From: Enoplolaimus lenunculus
Taxonomy: Eukaryota; Nematoda; Enoplea; Enoplida; Thoracostomopsidae
Assembly: GCA_030248215.1 (NCBI GenBank)
Contig: JASANG010001367.1
Location: forward strand, 161,852 to 225,851
Length of the DNA: 64,000 bases
Reading direction: 5' to 3'
Numbering within the stretch: the first letter of the stretch is position 1; each line of letters begins with the position of its first letter. Position numbers and translations under genes: made by a program. Shown in pieces: positions 1-11,700 of this stretch. The notes beneath the pieces were generated by a model that made no database searches, had not been told where the DNA came from, and saw only the letters and a list, made by a program, of their open reading frames with translations.

Positions 1-177
1 GTAATGACTGTTACTCTTGTTTAGAGTAATCATTCACTCTTGTAATGACTGTTACTCTTGTTTAGAGTAATCATTCACTCTTGTAATGACTGTTACTCTT
101 GTTTAGAGTAATCATTCACTCTTGTAATGACTGTTACTCTTGTTTAGAGTAATCATTCACTCTTGTAATGACTGTTA
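1..177. repeat. 41-bp minisatellite ending at a 3' splice site
   Basis: Four near-perfect 41-bp units (1-41, 42-82, 83-123, 124-164) are followed by a partial unit that runs straight into the acceptor TTTTCAG at 178-184. Each unit contains TTGTTTAG, an acceptor-like string that lines up with the real acceptor. The array begins at or before the window edge, so its full length is unknown. Confidence 0.9.
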
Positions 178-184
178 TTTTCAG

Positions 185-1908
185 ATATCATCGAGTTTGG
201 AAAATTGCAGGATGGAAAAAATTCGTTATCGTTCGTGATCCAATAATGAGATTCGTGTCAGGATACTTGTTTACATGTGTGTTCATGAAACAAAAATGCT
301 ATCAGTGTCCGCGTGGCTCGATTGAGTGTTTTGCTCGAGCGACTCGACACGAAATGAGCAGACTTAAGGATGCGTATGAATATAGTTATACTCAATATAT
401 TAATCATTTCTATCCACAAATGTGGCATTGTGATTTGAAAACAAGGTTTAATCGGTATACGTATGTGCTTGTGTACAACAAAACGGAACAATTTTTGTCG
501 AATGCTAAAAACGCCCTAGCAAGCATGGGAGTATCAAAACGGCATTTACTGGACAGTGGTTGGGGTCAAAACAGGCGAGTTACTGGTTTTGGCCAATGTA
601 AACAACAGGGGCGGAACAGTATTATATAAGCATATTTCTAAACCTAAGCCAAGCAACAAAAATAAGTCTAAAGCTTAAGCTTACTCTATTCTAGTCCCAC
701 AGAAAAACTGTCTGACTTTGATCTTTACTTGGGTCCTGGGTTTTATCGTTTACACGACACATTTTGTTGCGTTTTAGTAACCAACGGTACTGGTCCAAAA
801 TAACCAGTATAGCCCTTAATAGCATTAACAGCTTACCGGAAAACGTGTACATGCCGGAAAAGTAGCATAAGCAAACGCCAAGCTTTAGCCTAAGCCCAAG
901 CCTAAGCCTAAGAGTAATGATGAGCTTATTCCTAAGCCTATTAAGCGTAAGGATGAGCCTAATCTTAAGCATAAGGCTAAGCGTAAGGCTAAGCAAAAAG
1001 TTTGTCTAAAGCTTAAAACGATCCGGCCCTGGTCTATTCAAATGCCGAAATATCTATAACTTTTATACGCATGTGATTACATTGGAATGTCTTAAATACT
1101 CTTAAAAACTCATGATACAAAGTTCAAAAATTAATCAAGCAAACAAATTTTAAATAACAGTTTTTGCAAAAAAGTCTTAAATTTCCTGAATTTTTAAACG
1201 TTTATTACAGAAGATTATTTTAAAATCACAGTGTCATCTTGGCCAATGTTACTTTTAGGGGCGTAACCGTAGATTAAACGTATTTCTAAGTCTAAAGTCT
1301 AAGCCTAAGCGTTACACAAGTGTGTTCCTAAGCCTAAGCCTTAGCCTAAGCAAAAAATGTAATCTACAATCTAAACGTACTCTTTTACAGACGCACCAGC
1401 GGGCCCGTACCCAAGGTTGGGGGCAGGAGAAGCTCAGCACCCGTGGGAAATTTGGCCCGCCCCCTAAAAAGTTTTCAACCTTGCTTGTAACTCAATGAAA
1501 CCTTTGAATGCCCGCCCTGAAAAATTTTCAACCCCCCGTAGCAAGGTGAGTTCGCTACGAGCCTGCGCACCAGAAACCTGTACGACCCTAAACGTACCAT
1601 GGGCCCAATATTTAAAATAGTATTTTATTTGCAGAAGTTACTCATTTTTGAGCGATTTCCCTGATCATACATCTTCGACAAACGACACAATGCGTTTTGC
1701 GTGGACTGTCCTGTCAGATATCAAAACGTTGAATGATATATTTCTTACCTATTATATCGATTATTATCACCTGAGGTTCCCGTTGCCCGCGGAAGCCCTT
1801 GATACGTGCCATTCTGTAAATAATAGTGTAGCAGACTACGAAATATGCTTTGCGCTGGTCGTTGGACAGTGGCCTGTTTATGAAAAAGGTTCTTTTATTG
1901 TGCGATAA
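185..1908 (+). CDS. Carbohydrate sulfotransferase-like protein, 3' part only (last two exons)
   Basis: Exons are 185-574 and 1635-1908 (TAA stop); earlier exons lie upstream of the window. The first exon starts with one base completing a codon and encodes the 3'-phosphate-binding motif of PAPS-dependent sulfotransferases, FVIVRDPIMRFVSGY, then a Cys-rich stretch and YINHFYPQMWHC. The last exon encodes the conserved C-terminal part. By family the enzyme should move sulfate from PAPS to a glycan in the Golgi lumen; the substrate is unknown. The first exon most likely ends at a GC donor (AG then GCGAGT), because only that end gives the phase needed by the next exon; the GT four bases later puts a stop in frame. 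Exon lengths (390 and 274 nt) equal those of the paralogue at 8729-14509. AATAAA at about 2199 may be the poly(A) signal. The family call is firm; the first exon's donor is inferred. Confidence 0.85.
591..736 (+). mobile_element. MITE family A (telomere-like core)
   Basis: The left end GGCCAATGTAAACAACAGG and the right end CTTTGATCTTTACTTGGG are imperfect inverted repeats. The interior holds degraded GCCTAA units. It lies in the intron just downstream of the GC donor. Confidence 0.75.
848..1040 (+). mobile_element. MITE family A2, partial
   Basis: GCCTAA-type repeats are followed by the family right end CGATCCGGCCCTGGTCTATT. The left end is not recognisable. Confidence 0.6.
1241..1605 (+). 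mobile_element. MITE family B carrying a nested family C element
   Basis: The outer element has ends GGCCAATGTTACTTTTAGGG and CGTACCATGGGCC with GCCTAA repeats inside. It was later interrupted at 1400 by a family C element. The same nested arrangement is shared with 13841-14206, so both insertions predate the segmental duplication. Confidence 0.85.
1400..1565. mobile_element. MITE family C (hAT-like) nested in family B
   Basis: The ends CGGGCCCGTA and TACGAGCCTG are inverted repeats. The element is flanked by a perfect 8-bp duplication, CGCACCAG, at 1392-1399 and 1566-1573. An 8-bp target duplication is typical of hAT transposons. Confidence 0.85.
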
Positions 1909-2206
1909 AAAGACTTTCACTGTCAACAAAAAGTACTAAAAGTGATGCAGCAATTCGGAAGCTTACAACTAAAACAGTAACCAAAAACGATGTCGTTGTT
2001 GCAATGTGTTCGCAGTGTGGTTATGAAACTTAATTGCAGTGAATACATGGTTCTTGAAATTCAACATAACTTAAAGTAAACTTTTCAATTCAACTGTTAC
2101 AGTTGCTTACAATATTAAACGTAGCGGTGATACGATCAAAAAACATTTTGATTGCGTCTAATCATAGGTTATACGCTTACAAGCTTAACAGCCATACCAA
2201 TAAAAT

Positions 2207-2322
2207 GGCCCATGTTATACTTTAAGGAGCGTCCAACTTTCTGGTGATTCTATAAAAGAGTAGGTTTAGATTGCAGATTATATTTTTTGCTTAGGCTTAG
2301 GCTTAACCTTAGGAATATGCTG
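2207..2322 (-). mobile_element. MITE family B, partial
   Basis: Right-end sequence GGCCCATGTTATACTTTAAG followed by TTAGGC-like repeats; the other end is missing. Confidence 0.7.
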
Positions 2323-2446
2323 CTGCAACTTGTTAAATAAAATATACTAATCCCTGAAGTAAGCTATTTCATTTTACCTCCTAACTGCTTGTCCTACCGG
2401 TTGCGGATCCGCTAATTTTGACCATTGCAAGCATCATGGTAACAGC

Positions 2447-2596
2447 GGCCCATGTTACTTTAAGGGGCGTCCAGGTTTCTGGTGATTCTATAAAGGAGCA
2501 GGTTTACATTCTAGATTATATTTTTTTGATTAGGTTTAGGGTTAGGCTTAGGAATACGCTTAATCTATTGTTACGCCCCTTAAAGTAACATTGGCC
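2447..2596 (-). mobile_element. MITE family B
   Basis: Both ends are present (GGCCCATGTTACTTTAAGG and AAAGTAACATTGGCC), with TTAGGC-like repeats between. Confidence 0.85.
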
Positions 2597-4869
2597 GATA
2601 TAAATATAGAGTGTTACTTGTAAATACATCATTTAGAATGCCAAAATCCTGAAACAAATGCAGTAGGTGGAAACATATGATAAATTGCAATTGCAAAGTA
2701 TGGCACCAATTGAAGTGGAAAAATAAGTTAGAATAATATACCAATTTTTCTCAAATTTTCGAATGATAAAATTTTCGTTACCGAAAATACCGAAAAATTC
2801 CAGTGAAACTGTCAGGGACACATTCTTTTAATAGCGACTTTATTACTGACCAGCTTCGGTCATTGTGCTTCATGGATTAGGTTTCGGAGCCTAGCGTATT
2901 TAGTGTGTTGCTGCCGTGAATTTCCGTTTGAAATTTATACCGTTACTGTCATTATTGATGTCACTGTTGTTTATGATATGTATCCCCTTAATTTGTGTTG
3001 CCACATTCGTATGACTATATTCGTTGGTTCAGTTGTTGGTTTTGGTGTATTCCAATTGGGACCACTTGTTCTTGGATAATCAGGGTGACAAATGTTCTAC
3101 CGCCTCCCCCAATTTGTTGGCTAGTCTCTGACTAGAAGCTGCTTAGGAGTGGGTCTCATGCCACCGGGGTGCTGGCTAGATAATGTACGGATATTGCCTA
3201 GGCACTCGAACCGTTGCTCAACGAAACTCGCTATACAATCGCATTGTTCTTGAAGGGATTAAAAACTTTAAAGTATTGTGTATACTCCAGTTGCAATAAT
3301 TTACACAGATAACAGGGTAATAACGCGAAGTTGAGTGAACGTGCGAGAGGCCAAAAAGGGGGCACGCCCGCGTTTTGATACAGGATACTCATATCGGCTT
3401 AAGGCTTGTGTTTACTTGATACACCCTATGTCTTGTCCTTGGTGCCCTTAATTGCGCATTGTTGTAATTGTGCCCTTAATCATGTATTGTTGTACTTTCG
3501 TTTGTTGTTTCGTATGTACGGGATATGACTAGGTGAACCCCTCGTCGATCGGACTTAACAGTATGGTGTAGGCTTTCTTTCAGCTGACTCACCCCCCAGA
3601 ATCGGCTAGGATCTGCTTACCTAAGAAGACCTTCCTTTGTGTTTGGCATTTTGACTAGGTGGTACTTAACGAGGTGCTTGAAAGTGTTTTAAAATCATTA
3701 CCCTCTACTGACTTTTGTTGTTGCGCGTTAGGCAACTGAAAATTTTCCACGAGGTATCGGCAATTACGAGACTAATGCGCCTTCTTACCACTCAAATGAC
3801 TGTCAGAACTGCTCCGCCACTCCCTTCTTTTTCTGTTTTTTTGTCTTGCCATTTTTTCGCACAAATTCCTGAAGATCTGACTAGCTCGCACTATTAATTG
3901 CCCACTTTCAAGACTAGACTATCTCAGACAATTTCGTTGTTTAGGGTAGCGTGTGCATTTAAAGAGGTGAGATATCCGAAGAAAAGGGGGCATACCCTAT
4001 AGCATACAGCCACCAGGGAGCAGAAGGTTCAGGTGCCTCAGGTTGTCAGGCAGGGACGTAGGAGGCTCCCGCGGGTTGACCCTCCCCGTCTCGCACCCTG
4101 CTTCCTTTCTACTTGTTGTCTCTCCCCTTTTCTTATCCATTCACCGAATACGCGCAGATTTAAACGTTGTGATACGGACAGTCGGTGCGACAGGAAGCTG
4201 TAGTTTTCTTGAGTTTGAAAGGGTAAGGGAGAGTGAGAGAAGAGGGGCAGCCTGAGGGCTGTCCGATGGGGAGATGGGCTCTAGGTTGGGAGCAATCTTT
4301 TGAAATCTAGGAACGAACGTTCGTTTATGCGGTCCATCATCTACAGGTCCTAAGGTATTTAGGTATGGATATTTGACCCTGTGCTACGGGCACAACCCCC
4401 ACTAAAGGGTTACCTTCCATGCCGCTACCCCTACCCCTTGGCTCGGTTGCAACTGCCTACTCATCATCGGGCAATTGTTGGAGAGTCTTAAAGTTTCTCG
4501 AAAGTGAGCTCGCAATGGCGTTCAAAACAATTCTATTAGGAAGATATATAATTACTCGCCGGCAAAGATGACAACGGTAGTTTTTCGCTCAGCATGGTGT
4601 AGACGAGTTGCGCATTTCGGGGATGAAGGGGTAGAGATAGTAGGAGTAATTTGAATTTTCAAATTTTCAAGTTTTCAGGTTTTAGTAGCGCTTCATTTCA
4701 GTCCAGAAAAGTAGAGGGTGTCGTTTTAATTAATGACTGTACTTTTAGGTTTGAGAAGGGATGGTGGCTGTGCGGATAATTTAGCTCGATGAAGCGGCTG
4801 GCTTTTGCTTCCTGAATAACCGGCTGGTGTCCGCGGGTTCGACATTTTGGTCTGGCCCGTAGAACTGAT

Positions 4870-5800
4870 CATGAAAACCACCTGGAATCAGGGCCTCCGC
4901 TGCCTCGGTTGAAAGTTATGGATTTTTGAAGCTCTCGGAATTATACTGATCTCAGAATGAAAAAATGCAAAAATAGGAATTTTCAGATATACCTACAGAA
5001 CCCACACTGACTGGTAGAGCTCGTTACCCTGAGCAATAAAAATTCCCTGATCATGGGTCCGCGATTATCCTTTCGGGAGTTAGGGCCACTCGAACTTTTG
5101 AAAATGTGCGTCTAAATTTTATGGATCCGAGGGTGGAAAAATGCAAAAACATGAATCTCGGAATCGGAGGTCGAGACCCATATCGTTCGACGCAGCTCAT
5201 CGAGGTAAGCAATAAAACCACCCTGACTAGGTGTCTTCGACCTCTCGTTCAAAAGTTATGGGCTTTTAAACTTTTAGCATTTTACAGGTGCAGTTACGGA
5301 TTCAAGGGTCGAAAAATGCAAAAATGCGAATTTCAGAATCCGCAGTTGAAACCCCTACCAATCGATAGAGCTCGCCGAGCTGAGTAAGAAAACCACCCTG
5401 ACCGGGGGTCGGAAGTTATTCGTTCAAGAATTAGAGGCATTCGCAGTTTCCGAATTTTGGTGTGTAAAAAATTTACGGATCTGAGGTTGAAAAATGCAAA
5501 AATGCAAATTTTGGAATTAAGTATCGAGATTGATATCAGTCGACGCAACTTTTCACGCTGAACATGAAAAACACCCTGACTCGGGGTCTGAAATGAATCG
5601 TTAAGCAGTTACGAGCATTTGAAGTTTTCGAAATTTTATGTATAACACTTTACGGATTCCCGGTCCAAAAATGCAAAATCACGCTTTCCGTAATCTAGGG
5701 TTGGGACTGGTCCTATCGGATTCGGCGTATCGCAATGAGTAAGAAAACCACCCTGACCGTCGTTCGGAAACCGATACTTGAAAAGTTATGATTGGTCCAA
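4870..5800 (+). repeat. Divergent tandem repeats of about 180 bp inside the LTR-like block
   Basis: Five poorly conserved units share the phrases AAAACCACCCTGAC, AAAAGTTATG, TTACGGATC and AAAAATGCAAAAA in the same order, spaced about 180 bp apart. Confidence 0.75.
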
Positions 5801-6727
5801 GACCCGTGAATCCTGAATGTAAGGTATTAACGAGCTGACTTGTCGAGGATGCAGCAGTGAAGGCTCAGGAGCTTAGGTGTGTTTTAATCGGGTGAAACTG
5901 GCTGGAAAAGTGCCTCGGGAATGACTCGCGTGTATGAGACACCATTCTTATCTCTCTGTCAATTAGCATGGCGGCCTCGAGACTTCCCGGTGCCGATTAG
6001 TTTTCGGATTCACCGAGCTGATCAAGAGTGTCTTGAATGTGTGTTCCTTGAGTTAGGCTGAAATCATAGTATAAGCATTTCAGGGATGGCACAGAAATTT
6101 TTCTTGAGACTGTCTCGGCACTTTACCAGGAATTATGAGTGTAAGGATTTGTGACGTTTAAATGTGTACGCCTTGTATCCGTTTGCCATATTGTTCGTGC
6201 TTTCGTGTTCATATTATCGTTTTGTTGGCCAGGTTGGGTAGGAAACCCTAGCGAATTTTGAACTTGTGACACTTTAGTACAGCATACGTACATTAGCTAC
6301 ACTGACAAAAGGAGCTTTAGGGTGTAGGCATGCGCCAACCGCTCGAGTGATAGATTTGTGAATTCAAGTTGGCTGAATAACCTAGCCGCGTATGACATAG
6401 ATCACGCTCCCTAGTTATACTGGATTTTAGCACATCTAATTTGGCTTTCGTGTTTTCATTTCTATCTTGCTTTCAATTTTTTGTACGTTGTTTTGTATTG
6501 TATCTTGGTGCCTTAATTATTGACAGTGAGATAGGCCCTGTAAGAGGGAAGGTACGACCTAAATGAAAAGTCACGCGCGCGTACCGGTACTTTGAGGGAA
6601 TTGTACACTCCAGCCAGCCCTGCCTACAACGTTAGAGATTGCTACCTACCCCTTGGCCACACCGCTTAAACTTAATTTTATCGGCCCTCCCCTTGGCTAA
6701 GAATGTAAGATTACGTGTAAACCCTTA

Positions 6728-6950
6728 CAGCCAATCAGGGGTCGCAACGCACGGTTGTTTACGTTTTCTCATTGGCTCACGCCGCCTAAATTTTGTCAGC
6801 CAATCACGTGGTTTCGCTGCGTCTGCCCTGTGTGAAATTTCATTGGCTCTTTGCAGCTGTGCTCTTTTTAACCAATCGCATAGCTCAGATCGCGTCTGTT
6901 TTACTCGGAATTTCAATGGCTGTGCGCTGAGCGAGAGAGGTATATAAACG
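6728..6950 (+). promoter_or_regulatory. CCAAT-box cluster with TATA box
   Basis: CCAAT or its complement occurs at 6731, 6771, 6800, 6842 and 6872, with a weaker CAATGG at 6914, roughly every 30 to 40 bp and mostly alternating in orientation. TATATAAA follows at 6941-6948, and a TTTCAG triplicate at about 6967-6990 may mark the start region. The layout suggests a working or once-working RNA polymerase II promoter belonging to the LTR-like block. Confidence 0.65.
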
Positions 6951-7315
6951 CGGTGCACGGCTGCAAAATTCAGTTTCAGTTTCAGTTTAGATTTTTTTCG
7001 GGTTTCCGTCGCGAGCGCGAGCCGCGACACAGCAAACCGAGTTTTCGGTGCACTGTATGGCGACACTTACCGGGTAGACCCACGGCCATGAACACCCGTG
7101 AGGGATACCCCTCAGATTCGTCCGCAGAGGTAACAGTTGGTCGCAACCGTAACAAAATAAGACCGGATTTAATACCGGATAATGAAAAATACCGGATTTC
7201 CCTCCCGGAACCGGAATTTCGGCTGCACCCAGAATTTAAGGTATATTGGTAAATATATACAGTAAATGTTTCGTTAACTTTACAACCAACGAGTGTCCCC
7301 AAACTGCTCAGAAAC

Positions 7316-8416
7316 CAGGGTCGTGGTATTAATGTGAACGCGAAGCTTACGTTATGGTTTGGTTAAAGGGTGAAATATACACCAGACGACTTATTATCCT
7401 ACCTTATAGCCTAAACTAGTAGCCTAGGTCAATTCTATATCGTGTCTTTGTGAGCGACTAAACGCTAATGTTCATAAGTAATACTAAAACAGACTTAAAA
7501 CAATAGTCGGTTGAATTCTGGCGTATCTCAGGCCTGTATTTTAATTCCGAGAAATAGACTGTGACAATTTGGCAGTTTGCATACATGTATAGATTAGATT
7601 ATCAGCAACAACAACACTGTTTCTGTTTACACTGAGTATAATTCTTTAACACGGGATAGTATTTTCGAAATGAAATGTTTTTGGTTAACACGTGCTACAC
7701 GATACTGGACCCGAATATAAGTGGAGGGCTAATATGCATTTGGCTTCTCCAGAGGGTACCCCTCTTCTTATTTCGTGACGGACTGTTGTGTTTATTTTTA
7801 ACCCTGTTATTCGGTTATGGACTGTTATTTATTTTCAACCTACCCTCCGCTACCCTTCGTTACTGATATATATCCGGTATTGGAACTATCCGTTGAATTA
7901 AACGTTTTTGTCTTGTATCAAAAGTTTGAGGGATAATGCAAGGTTATACTTAAGAACGTGCTTTCAAAACTTAAGTATGCTTTAAAGTTTAGAATTGAAC
8001 TTTATTTGGTCATGGAGTCATTTATGCACTACAGTTCGGGACAGTTGACATTTATGGACTCTAATTAGGGTAAAGGGACTTTATTGGCATACGGACTCAT
8101 ATTACGGATACGGACTCATATTGATTGGGACTCAAAATGGGAATTTTCCCTTTTTACTTCCCTCTTATTCGGGTCACTACAGTAAGTATTGAAGCAGCTT
8201 GTTCAAATGGTACAGCAGGTTATGCCGAAGAAAAATGATAAGAAGTAGTTATGGTAGCAAATTTTGCTAAATTGTAAATTCGCCTATTAAACGTTTGCGA
8301 CGCAATACAATCTTATTGTGGCAGAAAATGCATAAAGTAAATTCGCAAATTCAAACTTCCATTTTTATTCTGCTTCATCGTTTTGGGAAACACGATGATT
8401 TGTTCGAAACATAAAT
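7316..8416. other. Intergenic between LTR-like block and second sulfotransferase gene
   Basis: Contains one family D element (7705-8182) and otherwise unrecognised AT-rich sequence. No coding region was supported. Confidence 0.55.
7705..8182. mobile_element. MITE family D (TA target, Tc1/mariner-like)
   Basis: The right end CCTCTTATTCGGGTCACTACAG is preceded by an interior shared with 20354-20790 and 33518-33958. The left end CTGGACCCGAATA is slightly eroded. TA dinucleotides flank both ends. Confidence 0.75.
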
Positions 8417-8689
8417 CCCTATTCATACGTGCCAGTGTTTGTTACGAGTACTTGCAGCTGCAAATTGCACACAGAACTTGCATTTTTGCATCAGCCATTG
8501 ATAAAGCGACCGCAATAAATTCAGTGAACGCGTATGTTTGTTCACATATATGAAGTAAATTTCAAGTTATGATTTTTAATGAATTATATTTGTAGCTGCA
8601 AGTTTTTCGAACACGATTTTGGACAAAACTTGCAAGTTCAAGTTGCAGCTACAAATTCTCGCAGTAAAAACTTGCACGTGTGAATAGGG
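8417..8689. mobile_element. MITE family I abutting a start region
   Basis: Inverted ends CCCTATTCATACGTG and CACGTGTGAATAGGG. Other copies are at 12676, 50684 and 57600. It ends one base before an ATG at 8690 and 40 bp before the preferred start at 8729. Confidence 0.85.
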
Positions 8690-8728
8690 ATGATAAAACC
8701 TTATTTTAAATCTGAATTTTTCTTAGCA

Positions 8729-11700
8729 ATGGCTAAAAAGAAACTGATTAAGACAATTATTATATTAGTATTGTTGTTTATTCTTATAATAAGGTTTTGT
8801 TTTGTCCATCATAATGTATTCGGCTCGTGGAGGCATGTATCCAACGATAACCGTTCAAAACAATGGAATACACAATATTACAATGTGTCTGCAAATTTTG
8901 ACGCTGCAAACACGTCAGTAAGCATAACAACTGTTGATGGATTGGCAATATTAACTAAGAACGAGGATAGTCAATTCGAGGCAAACATAACGACCGTGGT
9001 ACCACGTGCCAAAAAACTTAGTTCCTTGAAGGCAAAACGCAAGTATGGCGATAAAATCACAATAGAACTAACAGCAAATACTAAATTAGACACAAGCGAA
9101 GAAGTTAGTACCAGTTTAGAAACAAGTGACGAAGAACCAACTGCAATAGTCACTGAACCGGATGCAATCCACAGCGTGGAGCACATGCTGACCGAACGCA
9201 AGCTGGAAACAAGCATACAATGGTACGAGTTCGATTGTCCAAATACAACACTTGATCTAGATTGGTTTCAGTCGTCAAACAAACGAGTTATACGACAATT
9301 AATGTTTGTTCCAAATGCTGCCAAATGTATCGTAACCAACAACAACAACAACAACAACAGTGCAATTAACCATCGAAGGATGATTGAAAAATTGGAAAAT
9401 CTTCGTACGACAAATCCTTACAAGCAAATGTTTTTCTGGTTTTGGAAGGATGATAATCATTTTATTAGCTTTTGCCCTATACCTAAAAACTGTAACACAA
9501 TGTTCACAGGTAAATGTATCTTCACTGTAAATTCCAATGAGTTAATTAATCAACTCAGACGTAAAGTTAGTTACTTCTGAGTTAATAACAGTTAACTTTA
9601 ACTCACTCTGAGAGTTGAGCTGATTCTCACTCTGAGTTGAGTTGATTCTGGGGGAGTTGATTAATTAAATGAGAATGAGTACAGTCAACTGAGAATTATG
9701 AGTTCTGATAGTCCTATCTCAGGTGAATGCATTCAACTCATTCTGAGTTAAAATCAGCTTACTGGAATTTACAGTGATGAAATGAAATTGCAATGATTGA
9801 AACGTTTACTAAGGTTGTGTAAAGTTATTTTTTTGCTTATCTTCACTGTAAATTCCAATGAGTTAATTAATCAACTCAGACGTAAAGTTAGTTACTTCTG
9901 AGTTAATAACAGTTAACTTTAACTCACTCTGAGAGTTGAGCTGATTCTCACTCTGAGTTGAGTTGATTCTGGGGGAGTTGATTAATTAAATGAGAATGAG
10001 TACAGTCAACTGAGAATTATGAGTTCTGATAGTCCTATCTCAGGTGAATGCATTCAACTCATTCTGAGTTAAAATCAGCTTACTGGAATTTACAGTGATG
10101 AAATGAAATTGCAATGATTGAAACGTTTACTAAGGTTGTGTAAAGTTATTTTTTTGCTTAGGCTTAGGATACACACTTTTGCAACGCTTAACCGCAGGCT
10201 TTTACGCTTAGGAATACGCGTAATCTACTGTTACGCCTCTAAAAGTAACATTGACCAGATCGTAGTGATGACAAAATCGTATACTAAAAGAAACACTTGG
10301 TAAAAAAATTATGCCTCACTGCAAAAAATAGAGAGTCAAATAGACTCTCTCTAAAATAGGCTTTTCCGGACTACACAAATTGAGTCAGATTCGACTCACG
10401 TATAGTCCCGTAAAGCCATTTTCAGAGAGAGTCAATTTGACTCACCATTTTTGCAGTGAGCTAGTCGAACAGGAATTGGCCAAAACGTAATTCGTTTTGG
10501 TGCAAAGTGCGCTACGAAAAATTATGCCATATTTCCAGCTTTGATGTGCCGCTCTTTCTATTATTCAATGTACGGGTTGAAACAAGAACGAAAATGGTTC
10601 TACTCATTTGAATCGGTTTGGAAATATATCGACAATTGCAAAGCTTCGATTAAAGCCACTAAGGAACAGTAAGTATAATAATCTTAATTTCTTTTAAAGT
10701 AGATATAATTGAATTTATACTTAGGGTTGCGGTTTACTCGACGTCCGGTGTCGTCCGTCATCGTGCGTCAACCGTACGGCGCCCTCCGTCGTCATCCGTC
10801 ACCCGTTCGGCACCGTCCATCACCGTCTGTCATCCGTACGGCGCCGTCCGTCGCAATCCGTCACTCGTTCGGCACCGTCCATCACCGTCTGTCATCCGTA
10901 CGGCGCCGTCCGTCACCGTTCGTACCATACGTAATCGTACGTGAATGATTTGCGCACGATACTGCAGGGTGACGGACGGCGCCGGGCATCAACAAAATTA
11001 TTGCGCAACCATTTGACGCTTGCAATTTTTGTTCCAGGCGTGTCTGCTGTTTGGTATAAAAATCCTAAAAGTTTACATGGACAACGCTGCGAAAATTGTA
11101 AATGAATCGAGAATCCCATATTTGTCCTCATGTGACATATCCGTAGAGTTGTCGGTCAGATTTTTTTGAAAAAAAATATCTGCCAAATACGTAAAACAAG
11201 ATATTGTGCTTGTTAGTTTGCGATTTTTACTAAGCAAAGACACAAGAGACGCAACCGTAATAAAAACTGCAATTAATATGAAACGAAAAAAATATTATTC
11301 GTAGGAAAATTAATTATTTACACCGTTACGATCATTTTCTATTATGGTATTTAGTCAAAAATGTTAAACTTCAAATAGGTTTGCCGTCAAGTGACTAATT
11401 TATTTGCATCACTGTAAGTTGTAGTGAATTGATTTTAACGCAGAATGTAGAGCTGAATCATTCAGTCTGAGTTAGGACTATCAGAACTCAAAATTTTGAG
11501 TTGATTCAACTCATTTTGATTTAATTAATCAATTTTCCCGGAATCAACTGAACTTAGTGTAAGAAACAACAAATGTCAGAGTGAGCTAAAATTTTTTGTT
11601 GTTAACTCAGAAATAACTAACTTTCCATCCGAGTGATTAATTAACTGATTGAAATTTAATTTACAGTGTCGATATTAAAATTGTGATCGAAATAAAATTG

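Larger units (their letters stand above)
1174..1902 (+). repeat. Segmental duplication, copy 1 (pair of 13775-14502)
   Basis: About 730 bp covering most of the last intron and nearly all of the last sulfotransferase exon. It matches 13775-14502 at roughly 97% by eye, including a nested transposon pair. Similarity drops sharply upstream of it and after the stop codon. Confidence 0.9.
1909..2809. other. Intergenic: 3' flank of first sulfotransferase gene
   Basis: Holds AATAAA near 2199, two family B elements (2207-2322 and 2447-2596) and about 200 bp with no recognised content. No coding region was supported. Confidence 0.6.
2810..7310 (+). mobile_element. Probable solo LTR, 4.5 kb (retroelement fossil)
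   Basis: The block starts TGTCAGGGACAC and ends AAACTGCTCA, giving the TG...CA boundary of an LTR. It is flanked by the perfect 5-bp duplication GAAAC at 2805-2809 and 7311-7315. GGGACAC near the start and GTGTCCC near the end are inverted. Its composition is less AT-rich and it holds almost none of the telomere-like MITEs that crowd both sides. It contains divergent repeats (4870-5800) and a strong promoter (6728-6950) about 0.4 kb from its 3' end, as a U3-R-U5 layout would have. No gag or pol coding region and no second LTR copy were seen, so it would be a solo LTR. Its age cannot be judged without a second copy; the intact duplication argues it is not very old. The length is unusual for an LTR. 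A 5-bp duplication fits several LTR families. Confidence 0.6.

Noticed and set aside
4771-4850. tRNA-like sequence TAGCTCGATGAAGCGGC with GGGTTCGACATT
   Set aside because: The B box is weak and no acceptor stem pairs; it lies inside the LTR-like block.
6639-7302. Open frames of about 100 codons on both strands around the CCAAT cluster
   Set aside because: Overlapping frames on both strands in promoter-like sequence, with no recognisable protein or splice pattern.
10709-10948. Arg/Pro/Ser-rich open frame
   Set aside because: A translation of the 62-bp GC-rich tandem repeat.
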